A stretch of 64,000 bases of DNA from Neobittarella massiliensis (ex Bilen et al. 2018) (GCF_900289145.1 NZ_OKQO01000001.1:310001-374000), one strand, 5' to 3'. Shown: positions 9,059 to 17,899, counted from the stretch's first letter. Translations and numbers: made by a program. The notes: generated by a model from the letters alone, not told the origin.

Positions 9059-10450
9059 CTACAGGATACCGTCCAGAGCGGCGATGGTATCGATATAGAT
9101 AGCCAGCGCCTTTTTCAGCGTCGCCAGCGGCAACATCTCATCGGGCTGGTGAGCGCTGCCGTGCCCGGCCGGCATCTGCTCGATATCGCTGTGGAACATG
9201 GGGCCAAAGGTAAGCCCCATGGGAAAATAGCGGGCATAGGTTGCCCCGCTGATGACATAGTGGCCACAGGGCTCGCCGGTGACCTGCTCGTAACAGCGTT
9301 TAAGTGCCTGTACAGCCGGTTGCTCGGGGTCTACGTAGTGGGGCTCATCAAACAGGTTCAGCTGCAGCTTGGCGTCGATATCGCCACAGCAGAGCTCGAT
9401 GGCGCTCTTGAGCACATCGCCCTGTATGGCCATCGGCCAACGGATGTTAAAGCCGATGGCATATTGCCCCTGCTCGTCTTTTTTAATGGTACCGCAAATG
9501 CAGGTGAGCTTGCCAAAGGTCTCGTCGGCGCAGGCCACGCCAAACCCCTCGCCGTAGCAGGTGCAGCTCAGGTCGCGGGCGGTCTCCAGCACGTCTTTTT
9601 CGTAGCCTTCGACCAGCGCGCAGTCCAGCAGGTAATCGACCAGTTTGCCAATGGCGTTGTCGCCGGCATCGGGGGTAGAGGCGTGCGCCGAGACCCCGGT
9701 GGCGGTGATGGTGGTCTGCCCGTCTTTTTCACAGAGGGTGATGTCGCCGCATGCGGGTGTGGGCAAGCCGGTAGCCCGCACCACGGCCACCGCACTGGAG
9801 GGCACCATGTTCGAGGCGCTGCCTCCCTTAAGCGAGAGGATAGGGCTGTCATCACTGGTCGGCTGCGAGATGATCTCTCCCTCACACAGGCCTTTTTCAC
9901 CTACGCAGATGGGGAATTCGCCGTCCGGTACCAGCGTGATCGCAGGCGCCTTTTTCTTGGACAGGTAGTACGGCATGTCGGTCATGCCGGTCTCCTCGTC
10001 ACAGCCCAAAATGAGCTGGATCTTGTGTTTGAGGGGGATCTGGTTTTCCTGCAAAAACTTCATCAGGTAAAGGCCCATGATGGCAGAGCCCTTGTTGTCG
10101 TTGACGCCGCGCCCGTACAGCGTGCCGCCCTCTACCCGCAGGCTGAAGGGGTCACCGGTCCAGCCGTCGCCGGCCGGCACCACGTCCAGGTGGGCGGCGA
10201 TCGCGATCGACTCGTCGCCGTCGCCGTAGCTCAGCACACCGCAGCGGTAGTCGATGTTTTCGCCGGACAGCCCGATCTCGCTGCCCCGGCGCAGCATGTA
10301 GTCCAGGGCCTGGGCACAGGGCTCCAGGTAGGGGTAGGGGCCGGGCTGCGGGCTCACCGGTGCCACCGACGGGATGGCGACCAGGCGGCCCAGGTCGTGC
10401 AGCAGCTGCTGGCCGTTATCGTCTATAAATTTTTCGATGATCTCTCTCAA
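9059..10450 (-). CDS. PepV/Sapep-type M20 dipeptidase
   Basis: 463 residues, the size of PepV-like dipeptidases. M20 landmarks: AAHLDVVPAGDGW (His/Asp zinc ligand motif), GRGVNDNKG (second zinc aspartate), LGCDEETG (catalytic Glu pair), and a late SGATYARYFP / GPMFH region. It is a cytosolic zinc enzyme splitting dipeptides, possibly with D-amino acids. Start: the longest frame runs back through the neighbouring terminator and is therefore wrong. A TTG at 10450 is preceded by AAAGTGGTGAT, a near-perfect complement to the 16S 3' end; two GTG codons at 10459 and 10462 are alternatives. Confidence 0.88.
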   Translation of the reverse strand: MREIIEKFIDDNGQQLLHDLGRLVAIPSVAPVSPQPGPYPYLEPCAQALDYMLRRGSEIGLSGENIDYRCGVLSYGDGDESIAIAAHLDVVPAGDGWTGDPFSLRVEGGTLYGRGVNDNKGSAIMGLYLMKFLQENQIPLKHKIQLILGCDEETGMTDMPYYLSKKKAPAITLVPDGEFPICVGEKGLCEGEIISQPTSDDSPILSLKGGSASNMVPSSAVAVVRATGLPTPACGDITLCEKDGQTTITATGVSAHASTPDAGDNAIGKLVDYLLDCALVEGYEKDVLETARDLSCTCYGEGFGVACADETFGKLTCICGTIKKDEQGQYAIGFNIRWPMAIQGDVLKSAIELCCGDIDAKLQLNLFDEPHYVDPEQPAVQALKRCYEQVTGEPCGHYVISGATYARYFPMGLTFGPMFHSDIEQMPAGHGSAHQPDEMLPLATLKKALAIYIDTIAALDGIL

Positions 10451-10507
10451 AGGTATCACCACTTTCTTCTGTGATGCCCCATCGCTTTGTACGGGGGCCG
10501 GTGGGGA

Positions 10508-10536
10508 GAAAAAAGCCGCTTTAAAAGCGGCTTTTC
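10508..10536 (-). terminator. terminator after the HPr-like gene
   Basis: Stem AAAGCCGCTTT / AAAGCGGCTTT with a T-run on the minus strand, 18 bases after the HPr-like stop codon. Confidence 0.8.
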
Positions 10537-10553
10537 GGGGTTCTATCAAGGCA

Positions 10554-10799
10554 TTAGTTATCGCTGTGGAACAGGGTGGTGTCAGCCTTTACTTTTGCAA
10601 TGAAGTCCTCGTCGTCACTGATGACGGTCATGGGCTCTTTCATGTTGAAAGCGCACAGACCGAAGAAGCCCAGGGGCGAGACAACGGGGGATCTCCACTG
10701 GCCCTGCTCTACAGCAACTTCACTTTTGGCGGCCGATGCCAACTCGTATAACCGCACAGCTTTTGCCAGATCGTCGACTTTTACCAGAACTTTAGACAT
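10554..10799 (-). CDS. HPr-like small protein lacking the phosphorylatable histidine
   Basis: 81 residues. The order of elements (KVLVKVDDLAKAVRLYELAS, short turn, VSPLGFFGLCAFNMKEPMTV) resembles the HPr fold, where the usual segment is KSIMGVMSL followed by KP. The expected His15 of HPr is absent, and so is the Ser46-type phosphorylation site, so it cannot be a PTS phosphocarrier of the standard kind. HPr-like proteins of this sort occur in Clostridia with unknown roles. Single-gene unit with an extended -10 promoter and terminator. The assignment is by eye and moderately sure. Confidence 0.6.
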   Translation of the reverse strand: MSKVLVKVDDLAKAVRLYELASAAKSEVAVEQGQWRSPVVSPLGFFGLCAFNMKEPMTVISDDEDFIAKVKADTTLFHSDN

Positions 10800-10889
10800 A
10801 CGCTATACCTCCATTCGCCAATTACGGCGCTCTCTCTGCGTCCGGTGGGACGGCGCACGGCGCAGCAACACGCCGCTGCCGTGTACCTT

Positions 10890-10898
10890 ATTATAGCA
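10890..10898 (-). promoter_or_regulatory. extended -10 promoter for the HPr-like gene
   Basis: TGC-TATAAT on the minus strand about 90 bases upstream of the start; no good -35, as often with extended -10 elements. Confidence 0.45.
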
Positions 10899-10899
10899 T

Positions 10900-11082
10900 A
10901 GCCATTTAACAAAGGAAAGTGCCGCCATAAAAAATTCACATAAAATACCAAATCACGTTACAGCAATTATGTATAATAGATGAAACAGGACCGGTGGAAA
11001 TATCTGCCGCACATATTGGGCATGCTCTGTATAGTACCGCTGGGGCTGTTTGGCAATTAAAAAAATAAATGCGAAAAATATG
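10900..11082. other. AT-rich intergenic stretch with a doubtful 26-codon ORF
   Basis: A TATAAT lies at 10972-10977 on the plus strand without a -35. An ORF at 10980-11060 would encode 26 residues with a hydrophobic C-terminal half (LGMLCIVPLGLFG), but it has no ribosome binding site and would start before the predicted transcript. Probably not a gene. Confidence 0.2.
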
Positions 11083-11111
11083 TTGACAACTGGACTACTT
11101 TCGTCTATAAT
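11083..11111 (+). promoter_or_regulatory. consensus sigma-A promoter of the perR-rbr unit
   Basis: Perfect TTGACA (11083-11088), 17-base spacer and perfect TATAAT (11106-11111). Such a strong promoter is expected to be held down by a repressor; a dyad lies directly downstream. Confidence 0.85.
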
Positions 11112-11127
11112 AAACTCAAACAAAAAC

Positions 11128-11140
11128 AATAACAGTTATT
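11128..11140 (+). promoter_or_regulatory. PerR/Fur-box-like operator
   Basis: Perfect dyad AATAAC-A-GTTATT, 17-29 bases after the -10, where bound repressor would block transcription. It resembles the 7-1-7 Per box (TTATAAT-N-ATTATAA). Autoregulation by the adjacent Fur-family protein is inferred. Confidence 0.6.
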
Positions 11141-11160
11141 CTTTTAATGAAAGTGCAGCT

Positions 11161-11559
11161 ATGAAATATTCCAGACAGCGCGAACTGGTGCTGCAGGCGG
11201 TGCGCGAAAATCCCATCCACCCCACAGCCGACCAGGTCTATCACATCCTTAAAAAAGACAATCCGCAGATCAGTCTGGCCACCGTGTACCGCAATCTCAA
11301 CCTGCTCAGCCAAACGGGGCAGATCGTGAAGATACCGCTACCCAATCAGGGCGACCGGTTCGACGGCCACACCGTGCCCCACTATCACATGCTCTGCCAG
11401 CAGTGCGGCCAGGTGTTCGACCTGCAGCTGTCGCTGCTCGACGGATTGGACGAGCAGATACATGCCAGTACCGGCTTTGCCGTTACCGGCCACCAGCTCA
11501 TCGTCACCGGGTATTGTCCCCACTGCCAGCAGGCGGGCGCGGGCAGCACTGCCCACTAG
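11161..11559 (+). CDS. perR: PerR-type Fur family repressor
   Basis: 132 residues. Winged-helix DNA-binding part (about 1-75, with [30 protein letters not shown]) followed by the dimerisation domain. Two CXXC pairs (MLCQQC and YCPHC) form the structural zinc site typical of Gram-positive PerR/Fur. PerR senses peroxide by metal-catalysed histidine oxidation and releases oxidative-stress genes. The next gene is rubrerythrin, a classical PerR target. Start ATG 11161 with AATGAAAG upstream; a longer frame from 11050 begins before the promoter and is excluded. PerR rather than Fur/Zur is favoured by context only. Confidence 0.85.
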   Translation: MKYSRQRELVLQAVRENPIHPTADQVYHILKKDNPQISLATVYRNLNLLSQTGQIVKIPLPNQGDRFDGHTVPHYHMLCQQCGQVFDLQLSLLDGLDEQIHASTGFAVTGHQLIVTGYCPHCQQAGAGSTAH

Positions 11560-11638
11560 ATCTTATTTTGTACTCTGGCGGGCGCCGTGTCCGCAACTAT
11601 ATACCCACAAAAGTTTTATAGAAAGAGGGAATTTTAAA

Positions 11639-12178
11639 ATGAAGAATTTAAAAGGTACCAAGACCGAAGCCAACCTGATGACTGCTTTTGCCGGCGAGAG
11701 CCAGGCCAGAAACAAATACACCTTCTATGCCTCCAAGGCCAAAAAAGAGGGTTATGAGCAGATCGCCGCTCTGTTCCAGGAGACTGCCGATAACGAGAAA
11801 GAGCATGCCAAAATGTGGTTTAAACTGCTGCACGACGGCATTGGCGACACTGCCGCCAACCTGAAAGATGCCGCCGAAGGCGAGAACTACGAGTGGACCG
11901 ACATGTATGCCAATTTTGCCAAAGAGGCCAGAGAAGAGGGTTTTGACCACATTGCCGACCTGATGGAAGGCGTAGCCAAGATCGAGAAAGAGCACGAGGA
12001 GCGCTACCTCAAGCTGCTGGCCAACGTCGAGGGCAACGCCGTCTTTATCAAGGGCGAAAAAGTCCTGTGGCAGTGCCGCAACTGCGGCCACATCGTTCTG
12101 GGCACCGAGGCCCCCGAGGTCTGCCCGGTCTGCGCACATCCCCGCGCCTACTTCCAGGTCAAGGCCGAGAACTACTAA
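11639..12178 (+). CDS. rbr: rubrerythrin
   Basis: 179 residues. N-terminal ferritin-like diiron domain with the ligand motifs [31 protein letters not shown] and [11 protein letters not shown], then a C-terminal rubredoxin-like domain with CRNCG and CPVCAHP (Fe-Cys4). It reduces hydrogen peroxide in anaerobes, taking electrons from rubredoxin. SD GAGGGA precedes ATG 11639. It lies 79 bases after perR and is probably read from the perR promoter. A strong terminator follows. Confidence 0.97.
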   Translation: MKNLKGTKTEANLMTAFAGESQARNKYTFYASKAKKEGYEQIAALFQETADNEKEHAKMWFKLLHDGIGDTAANLKDAAEGENYEWTDMYANFAKEAREEGFDHIADLMEGVAKIEKEHEERYLKLLANVEGNAVFIKGEKVLWQCRNCGHIVLGTEAPEVCPVCAHPRAYFQVKAENY

Positions 12179-12198
12179 ATCAGCTATTTTACCAGCCC

Positions 12199-12234
12199 AA
12201 AAGGCCCTCTGCCGTGCGGCAGAGGGCCTTTTTT
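12199..12234 (+). terminator. intrinsic terminator after rubrerythrin
   Basis: Stem AAGGCCCTCTGCC with its complement around GTGC, then TTTTTT. Confidence 0.92.
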
Positions 12235-12318
12235 CGCACCGCGGACATAGGCTGGTATACCGGGCCCCACCGCGGTGGCAGAAGGGCTGGTAGAAAACTA
12301 TAAAGAGGAGGAGAGATC

Positions 12319-13119
12319 ATGGCAGTGCTGCAAAACCCCGTGGCGATGGCCATGCTGGGCACTGGCTTTACCTTTTTGGTCACTGCCCTGGGGGCGGGTA
12401 TGGTGTTTTTGGTAAAGGACGATATCGACCCGTCGATGCAAAAAGGTTTTTTGGGCTTTGCCTCAGGGGTGATGATGGCCGCCTCAGTTTGGTCGCTGCT
12501 CATCCCGGCTATCGACATGGCCGAGGAGCAGGGGAAACTGGGCTGGCCGCCGGCCTTTATCGGCTTTTTGTTGGGGGGCGGATTTCTGTTTTTGCTCGAC
12601 CGTCTGCTACCCCACCTGCATCCCGGCGCCAAAACGCCCGAGGGGATGCATACCGACAGCTTTCGCCGCAGCACGATGTTGGTGCTGGCGGTGACCATGC
12701 ACAATATACCCGAAGGTATGGCTGTGGGCTTGGCTTTTGGGCTGGTCGCGCAGGGGGGCAGCACCGCTACACTGTCGGCGGCGATCGCTCTGGCTATCGG
12801 CATCGGGCTGCAAAACTTCCCTGAGGGGGCGGCTATCTCGCTGCCGCTTAAAAAAGAGGGGCTATCAAAAAAGAAGTCGTTTTTCTACGGTGCAGCCAGT
12901 GGCTTTGTCGAGCCGGTGGCCGGATTGGTGGGTGTGCTGCTAGCGGCTACGGTCCAGGGGATCATGCCCTGGATGTTGGCTTTTGCCGCCGGCGCCATGA
13001 TCTACGTGGTGGTAGAAGAGCTCATCCCCGAGTCGCAGACCGGTCACAGCCACACCGGTACCTGGGGCGCAATGATCGGCTTTGCACTGATGATGCTGCT
13101 CGACGTGGCGCTGGGTTAA
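12319..13119 (+). CDS. ZIP family divalent metal transporter
   Basis: 266 residues with about eight membrane segments and the ZIP signature motifs: HNIPEGMAVG in TM4 and NFPEGAAISLPL in TM5, whose His, Asn, Pro and Glu residues form the metal path. ZupT-like carriers import zinc, iron or manganese; the metal cannot be assigned. SD GAGGAGGAGAG precedes ATG 12319. Its position after perR-rubrerythrin would suit iron or manganese supply during oxidative stress, but a terminator separates them. Confidence 0.92.
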   Translation: MAVLQNPVAMAMLGTGFTFLVTALGAGMVFLVKDDIDPSMQKGFLGFASGVMMAASVWSLLIPAIDMAEEQGKLGWPPAFIGFLLGGGFLFLLDRLLPHLHPGAKTPEGMHTDSFRRSTMLVLAVTMHNIPEGMAVGLAFGLVAQGGSTATLSAAIALAIGIGLQNFPEGAAISLPLKKEGLSKKKSFFYGAASGFVEPVAGLVGVLLAATVQGIMPWMLAFAAGAMIYVVVEELIPESQTGHSHTGTWGAMIGFALMMLLDVALG

Positions 13120-13181
13120 ACAGCCGGTCGCTGTGAACGGTGTACGGTGCACTGTATACGGACTGTTTACTGTGCGCCGAA

Positions 13182-13246
13182 AAGAATTGCCCAAAAGGGA
13201 CTGGACCTGCACACTGTGCAGGTCCAGTCCCTTTTGGGCAATTCTT
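13182..13246. repeat. perfect 65-base palindrome (32-base arms, one-base centre)
   Basis: Left arm 13182-13213 and right arm 13215-13246 are exact reverse complements around a single C at 13214. No T-run follows, so it is not an ordinary terminator, and no transposase is nearby. It lies in the 350-base gap between the ZIP transporter and the acetyltransferase; the rest of that gap (13120-13181, 13247-13469) shows repetitive ACGGTGTACGG-like DNA and an AT-rich tract but no convincing gene. Confidence 0.95.
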
Positions 13247-13469
13247 AGAGGGTATCCCAGCAGGAATGCGCTGCCCACAGCGGCATTTTACCTGCCTGCC
13301 AACAACACAGACCGCAGCCATATCTATCGTTTGCCCATCTCTGACACGGCGCACCAGTCACCGCGCACTTTTTATACAATGCTGTCAAAGTGCAGCAGAT
13401 CATCCAAAAACAGGTCAAAATAAGTATTATCATGTAAAAATATTACGTATCGTATAATATGTTCCGGGT

Positions 13470-14063
13470 TTACAGTTCAACTTTTCGCCCCTTAGCATAG
13501 TAAAGGTCGTCTTCTGGCCCTACCGGACGCAATATACGCGCTGGGTTGCCGGCAGCCACTACCCCGGCGGGGATATCTTTGGTCACCACGCTGCCCATGC
13601 CGATGACCGTACCGCTGCCAATGGTGACCCCCGGACCCACCATGCAGCCCGCCCCCAGCCAGCAGTCGCTGCCGATGGTGATGGGCAGCGCGTACTCCAG
13701 GCCGGTGGCCCGCAATTTAGCGCTTACTGGGTGGGTGGCAGTCAGCAGTTTTACGCCGGGGGCCAGCAGAACGTTGTCGCCGATCGTAACTGGTGCGCAA
13801 TCTAGGATCGTAACGCCTACGTTGGCGTAAAAATGATTGCCCACTTTAATAAACCGCCCGTAGTCGCAGGCAAAAGGCGTCTCGATAAACAGGTTCTCCC
13901 CGGCCTCTCCCAGCAGCTGGTAGCACAGTTGGGTGCGGCGCTCGATATCTTCTTCGCGGTTTATTTGGGCAGTCAGCTGCCGGGCCTGCTGGTGCAGGGC
14001 CACCAGCTCCGGGTCGGCGGCGTTGTACAGTTCACCGGCGAGCATTTTTTCCAGTTCGGTCAT
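13470..14063 (-). CDS. maltose/galactoside O-acetyltransferase-like (LbH, Maa/NodL/LacA type)
   Basis: 197 residues, the usual length. An N-terminal Maa cap (MLAGELYNAADPELVALHQQARQL) is followed by a left-handed beta-helix hexapeptide region (GNHFYANVGVTILDCAPVTIGDNVLLAPGV...). The catalytic His is in TATHPV. It moves acetyl from acetyl-CoA to a sugar hydroxyl in the cytosol; acceptor unknown. Two adjacent ATG codons exist; 14063 is chosen because AGGAGG then sits 6 bases upstream. It follows the pentapeptide-repeat gene by 93 bases. Confidence 0.9.
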   Translation of the reverse strand: MTELEKMLAGELYNAADPELVALHQQARQLTAQINREEDIERRTQLCYQLLGEAGENLFIETPFACDYGRFIKVGNHFYANVGVTILDCAPVTIGDNVLLAPGVKLLTATHPVSAKLRATGLEYALPITIGSDCWLGAGCMVGPGVTIGSGTVIGMGSVVTKDIPAGVVAAGNPARILRPVGPEDDLYYAKGRKVEL

Positions 14064-14156
14064 CATCGTCCTCCTCATAAAAAGCGTCTCAGCGCCAGAA
14101 CATCACGTTTTTGGTTGCCCCGTAATTATTTACCGGGCGGGTGGAACAGTACCAGT

Positions 14157-14762
14157 CTACACGATCACCGCGCCCATTGCCTCCGCTATCTGGATGGCGT
14201 GTACCATATCCAGTTTGGTCTTTTTCATGCGGCAGGCACGCAGATCCACGCCATCTAACTGGGCGCCGCGCAGGTCGGCCTCGGTCAGATCGGCGTTTTG
14301 CAGGTAGCACTGGGTCATGTCACAGTCGCGAAAGTTGCACTTCTGCAGCTTGCAGTCGCGCAGATCGGCATGGGCCAGCATCAGGCCCGAAAAGTCGGTC
14401 CCCTGCAAAAACAGCCCTGAAAAACTGGCGTACGACCAATTGCCGCCGCGTATCGCGAGCCCGGTAGAGGCACAGCCGTGCAGGTTGCTGCCAATGCCTT
14501 TACAGCCGGTAAACTCTGCTGAAAACAGGTTGCAATCGCGAAATTTACAGCCGGCGAACACGCTCTTTTCGTGTTTGCTGCCACCCAGCTGGCAAAATTC
14601 AAACTTGCAGTTTTCAAACTGGCAGCGCTCGGTCTGCAGGTAGTCCAGTGCGCAAGAGGCAAAGGTGCAGCGCACAAATTGCACCTGCTCCCAGCGGGCA
14701 TCGGTAAAATCAGCCCGGTCAAATAGCTGTTCGGTATAGGTCTGCCCGAACAATATCTCCAT
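14157..14762 (-). CDS. pentapeptide-repeat protein
   Basis: 201 residues made largely of A(D/N)LXX-type pentapeptide repeats (for example LQNADLTEADLRGAQLDGVDLRACRM), which form a right-handed quadrilateral beta-helix. Many cysteines occupy repeat positions (FRDCNLFSAEFTGC, FRDCDMTQC). The family includes McbG and Qnr, DNA mimics protecting DNA gyrase, and many proteins without known role. Start ATG 14762 follows AGGGAGG. No membrane segment. Gyrase protection is only a possibility. Confidence 0.88.
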   Translation of the reverse strand: MEILFGQTYTEQLFDRADFTDARWEQVQFVRCTFASCALDYLQTERCQFENCKFEFCQLGGSKHEKSVFAGCKFRDCNLFSAEFTGCKGIGSNLHGCASTGLAIRGGNWSYASFSGLFLQGTDFSGLMLAHADLRDCKLQKCNFRDCDMTQCYLQNADLTEADLRGAQLDGVDLRACRMKKTKLDMVHAIQIAEAMGAVIV

Positions 14763-15035
14763 GTAAAAGTCCTCCCTTTTTGGCCATGCCCCCAGTATAC
14801 TCTGCATGGCTTTTCAGAGCAAGAGACGAGATGCCTTTTTTGCGGCAGCTTTAGCTTTGCAGGCCCAAAAGACAATATGGTAAAAGAGCTGCCGGGCAGG
14901 GGGGCCAACGGCTCTTCCTATCTCGTCGATGTACACTATAAACGGCTCACAGCACGTCATGCCGATTTTGCTGCAGTCGAAATTCGGTCAAGGCCCCGCA
15001 CAGATATAGCTTTTAATACGCACCCAACACATCGC

Positions 15036-15840
15036 TGTTATAATAGAAGACAGTCGCCCAGTGTCGGTGTCACCGTTACTCCAGCATCCAAAAGTAGCCC
15101 GATGGTGTGCGCAGCCACGCAGGATACCCGCTCCAACTCCAGATTGCCGGTGGGAGCGGCACCTGAACAAATACCCTGCTGGCAGAGCAGATCGATCGCT
15201 CGGGGAGGATGGGCAGTGGCAATTTGGCACCGTACATCGTCGAGCTCCAGGTAACCCACGGCGGCTATGATGCCCTCGGCTGTATCCCAGTAGCCAACAT
15301 TGGGCCTTCAGACACAGCCCATGCTTTTTCGCCTGCCGATAAAGAGAACGAGAGCTCTCGACGAGTTGGGCGTATTGGCCGCCGTACAGATCGATCGAGT
15401 AAAATTCCGGCTGCCCCCAAAAATGTTCCAGACGGGCCGGCAAGTAGTCCACAGGGGTGCGGCGTGACAGCTCGATCGGCAGCCGCAGCTCTATATTGGG
15501 GGCGATGCGCGGCTGAGAACCGGTAAGGCATTTAGCAGACGATCGATATCGCCGCCATAATAGGTGTCCAGTGCCATACATCGGTGGACAGCTCGTGCTC
15601 GTCGGGTGAGTCAAAACAGCTTTGTGTGCAGCGCATGTCCCAGGTCTCCATCTCGGCAGAAGAAGAGAGCACGCCCATCACCGGCTCGATGTGGTAGCTG
15701 GTACGCCGGCACGAGTAGCTGCAGTTGTCGGCTGCCCCCCAGAGAAAAGTGATTGTGCAGGTCTGCTTTGGAGATGCGGCACACGCGTTCAGGCCGCCGT
15801 TCTCTAAAGCGCATATAAGCGACGCGCCATACATGTCCAT
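15036..15840 (-). pseudogene. frameshifted gene of unknown family
   Basis: Protein-like sequence is scattered over three minus-strand frames: 15840-15532 (starting MDMYGASLICALENGGLNA), then about 15530-15290 in a second frame (ELRLPIELSRRTPVDYLPARLE), then 15259-15038 in a third (YLELDDVRCQIATAHPPRAI and VAAHTIGLLLDAGVTVTPTL). Joined, they would give about 260 residues. No family was recognised. The fragments keep natural composition, so at least two frameshifts in a recently inactivated gene, or sequencing errors, are likely. A terminator lies upstream at 15912. Confidence 0.45.
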
Positions 15841-15911
15841 GGCGGCACTTCTCTTTTGGATAAAAAGAACCCGGTATTCTGGCGGTACAAAAATATTCGG
15901 TCCTGGCTATA

Positions 15912-15946
15912 AAAATGCGGCCCCGGCTAAAAGCCGGGGCCACATT
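15912..15946 (-). terminator. terminator after the ADP-ribosylglycohydrolase gene
   Basis: Stem GGCCCCGGCT / AGCCGGGGCC followed on the minus strand by ATTTTTAT, 30 bases past the stop codon. Confidence 0.88.
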
Positions 15947-15975
15947 CTGTGCAGAGGTGCACAGTCTTGCAGTAT

Positions 15976-17370
15976 TTAGTGCTTATCGGCGTTGTTGACC
16001 GCGTCGACTGTGCGCTGAGCCAGCTCGGTGATCGTCAGCTGGTGGTAGCCGCGCACATAGGTGTACAGGTCGTCGCCGATGGGGTCAGACCAGTGGGCGT
16101 CGATACAGCTGTGGCCCTGCATGGCACCGAACAGAGTGGCGATCTGGGCGGCGTTGCAGTCGCTGTCTTGCCCCAGCATGCCAATGATATTCATGCAGGT
16201 ATCAAAGTCGTTGTCGCAGTAGTACAGCGCTACCACTTCGGCGGCGGCATTGGGGTAGGCGTGGATCCAGTTATAGGCGCTGTATTTCTCCTCACAGGGG
16301 CGCCAAGCCGACAGCCAGTCGTCGTGCTGGCGGCAGCTCTCCAGGGCAAAATCGATCACGCTGCGGTACTCGCTGTCGGCGGGGATCGCGCTGAAAGCGG
16401 CCAGCATCACATCTTTGACGTTGTCCATGCTATAGGCCAGGCTCACCATCACGGCGTTAAAGATCTCGCCCAGGATGCCGTTGTTGTGGTGTGAAATACA
16501 GCCGTCGATCCAGGCCAGCCGGGCAGCTTCCTCGGCGTTTCCGGGGGCCAGCATGCCGCAGATCGCCCCGCGCATCTGGGCGCCGATCCACTCCCGCCAC
16601 GGGTTGCAGCGGTAGCCGCTCTCAGGCGGAAAGATGCCCAGCTTAAAGTTCTGCAGCGCGATATCCTCTGCCGACCAGGCGCTGGGGATCATGCCCGCCC
16701 AGTGCAGGGCCACATCTTCAGAGGTGATCTTGCTGCCGGATTTGATGAATGCCTCTAAAAAGGCCAGCTCAAAGGTGATGTCGTCGTTATAGGTACTGGG
16801 CTTGCGCGGGTAATCTCTGATCTCGCCGAAAAATGCTTTCAGCGCGTCGGCGGTATAGCCCTCCAGGCAGGTGCCCAGTGCCGCGCCGATGATCTGGGTC
16901 AGCCAGGCGGCGTGGGTGCGGTCTAAAAAGTCTTTACTGGCAGTGTCGATATCCGCCTTGGCGGGGAACGACACCGCTTTGCGGTACTGGTCGTAGTTCT
17001 CGTATACCGTGTATGCAAAGTAGGGGTGATCTTTTACCTTGGGGCAGTTATTGAGGATGTGAAAGACCTTGGCGGTGAGCATACCCAAGGTGATGCGGTC
17101 GTCTTCCTGCCGGGCTTTCAGCGCCGGCTCGATGAGCTTTTCGGCCTCCGATACGTCGTAGCCCATGGTCTGCATGGCCAGAATACCGCCGACGATGACC
17201 TGTTCCGGTGCCCCGGAACCGGGCACGTTAGAGCCCCAGAGCAGCCTGTCTTTAGCCGAGAGCTGGTCATCCAGTGCCAGCGCCTTGGTCCAGGACTGCT
17301 CGTCTTCGGAGAGGATGCGTGGTACGGCATTTTCGATCAGCTCGCGGTTGTGTTGATATACAGTTTTCAT
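15976..17370 (-). CDS. ADP-ribosylglycohydrolase family protein
   Basis: 464 residues. The ARH/DraG-type helical fold is suggested by the metal-ligand-like segments YNDDITFELAFLEA (residues about 195-208), WIDGCISHHNNGILGEIF (about 300-317) and the C-terminal GMLGQDSDCNAAQIATLFGAM (about 410-430), matching the GxDxD(T/C)xA motif that holds the magnesium pair. The family removes ADP-ribose from proteins or nucleosides; many gut clostridial members are of unknown substrate. Start ATG 17370 with AAGGAAGG. Monocistronic with its own terminator. Confidence 0.88.
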   Translation of the reverse strand: MKTVYQHNRELIENAVPRILSEDEQSWTKALALDDQLSAKDRLLWGSNVPGSGAPEQVIVGGILAMQTMGYDVSEAEKLIEPALKARQEDDRITLGMLTAKVFHILNNCPKVKDHPYFAYTVYENYDQYRKAVSFPAKADIDTASKDFLDRTHAAWLTQIIGAALGTCLEGYTADALKAFFGEIRDYPRKPSTYNDDITFELAFLEAFIKSGSKITSEDVALHWAGMIPSAWSAEDIALQNFKLGIFPPESGYRCNPWREWIGAQMRGAICGMLAPGNAEEAARLAWIDGCISHHNNGILGEIFNAVMVSLAYSMDNVKDVMLAAFSAIPADSEYRSVIDFALESCRQHDDWLSAWRPCEEKYSAYNWIHAYPNAAAEVVALYYCDNDFDTCMNIIGMLGQDSDCNAAQIATLFGAMQGHSCIDAHWSDPIGDDLYTYVRGYHQLTITELAQRTVDAVNNADKH

Positions 17371-17899
17371 GGATTTGCCTTCCTTTCCACTTGGGGCCAC
17401 AGCCGTATTGCTCGCCCATCATCGACCATGATAGCATAGGGGCTTTTAAATTATAAGGTGAGCTATCTATTTTTGGCGACATGCTGCGGTTTTATAGCCA
17501 GATTTGACTATATACACCAAAGGCCTTGGTAACAAAACAGACACAAACTGTTTACCCAAACTTGTATATTCAGCGGGCCAACAGGGGTATACTGTGTACA
17601 TACCAGAAAGAGAGAAACACTTCTTCTAAAGCAGCTGCCGACCGGCAGCTACAGCACCCCAACGCAGCTTACTTCCAAACCTTTTGTTTTTCATATAACT
17701 CCTCTTTTAGAGAGAGGGCCCGCTCGGTCAAGGCGGGCCTTTTCTCTTGCCTACATTTACCCGGCCGCGCCAGCTTTAGCGGCCTGTTTTGGCAAGGTGC
17801 TGGCCCACCTGTGCTCTCTTTAGCGCCACCCACCCGGCAGGCACCGGCCCCAAAAGCGGAGAAGGGGAGACCGCGCGGGTATTTTCTCCTCCTGTAAAA
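17371..17899. other. 530-base gap without a convincing gene
   Basis: Holds a TATACT -10-like hexamer at 17588-17593 (no good -35), a short hairpin GCTGCCGACCGGCAGC at 17633-17648, and a terminator at 17716-17744 on the plus strand. Together they could delimit a small RNA of about 145 bases (about 17600-17745), but the promoter is weak. Reading frames across it show no family resemblance. Confidence 0.3.
17716..17744 (+). terminator. orphan intrinsic terminator
   Basis: GGCCCGC / GGCGGGCC-type stem followed by TTTT, with no plus-strand gene before it; may end an unannotated small RNA. Confidence 0.55.

Noticed and set aside
10980-11060. 26-codon hydrophobic ORF
   Set aside because: No ribosome binding site and it starts too close to the only -10 element to be transcribed from it.
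13133-13457. Plus-strand ORFs across the 65-base palindrome
   Set aside because: They translate the palindrome itself and show no protein-like composition or start site.
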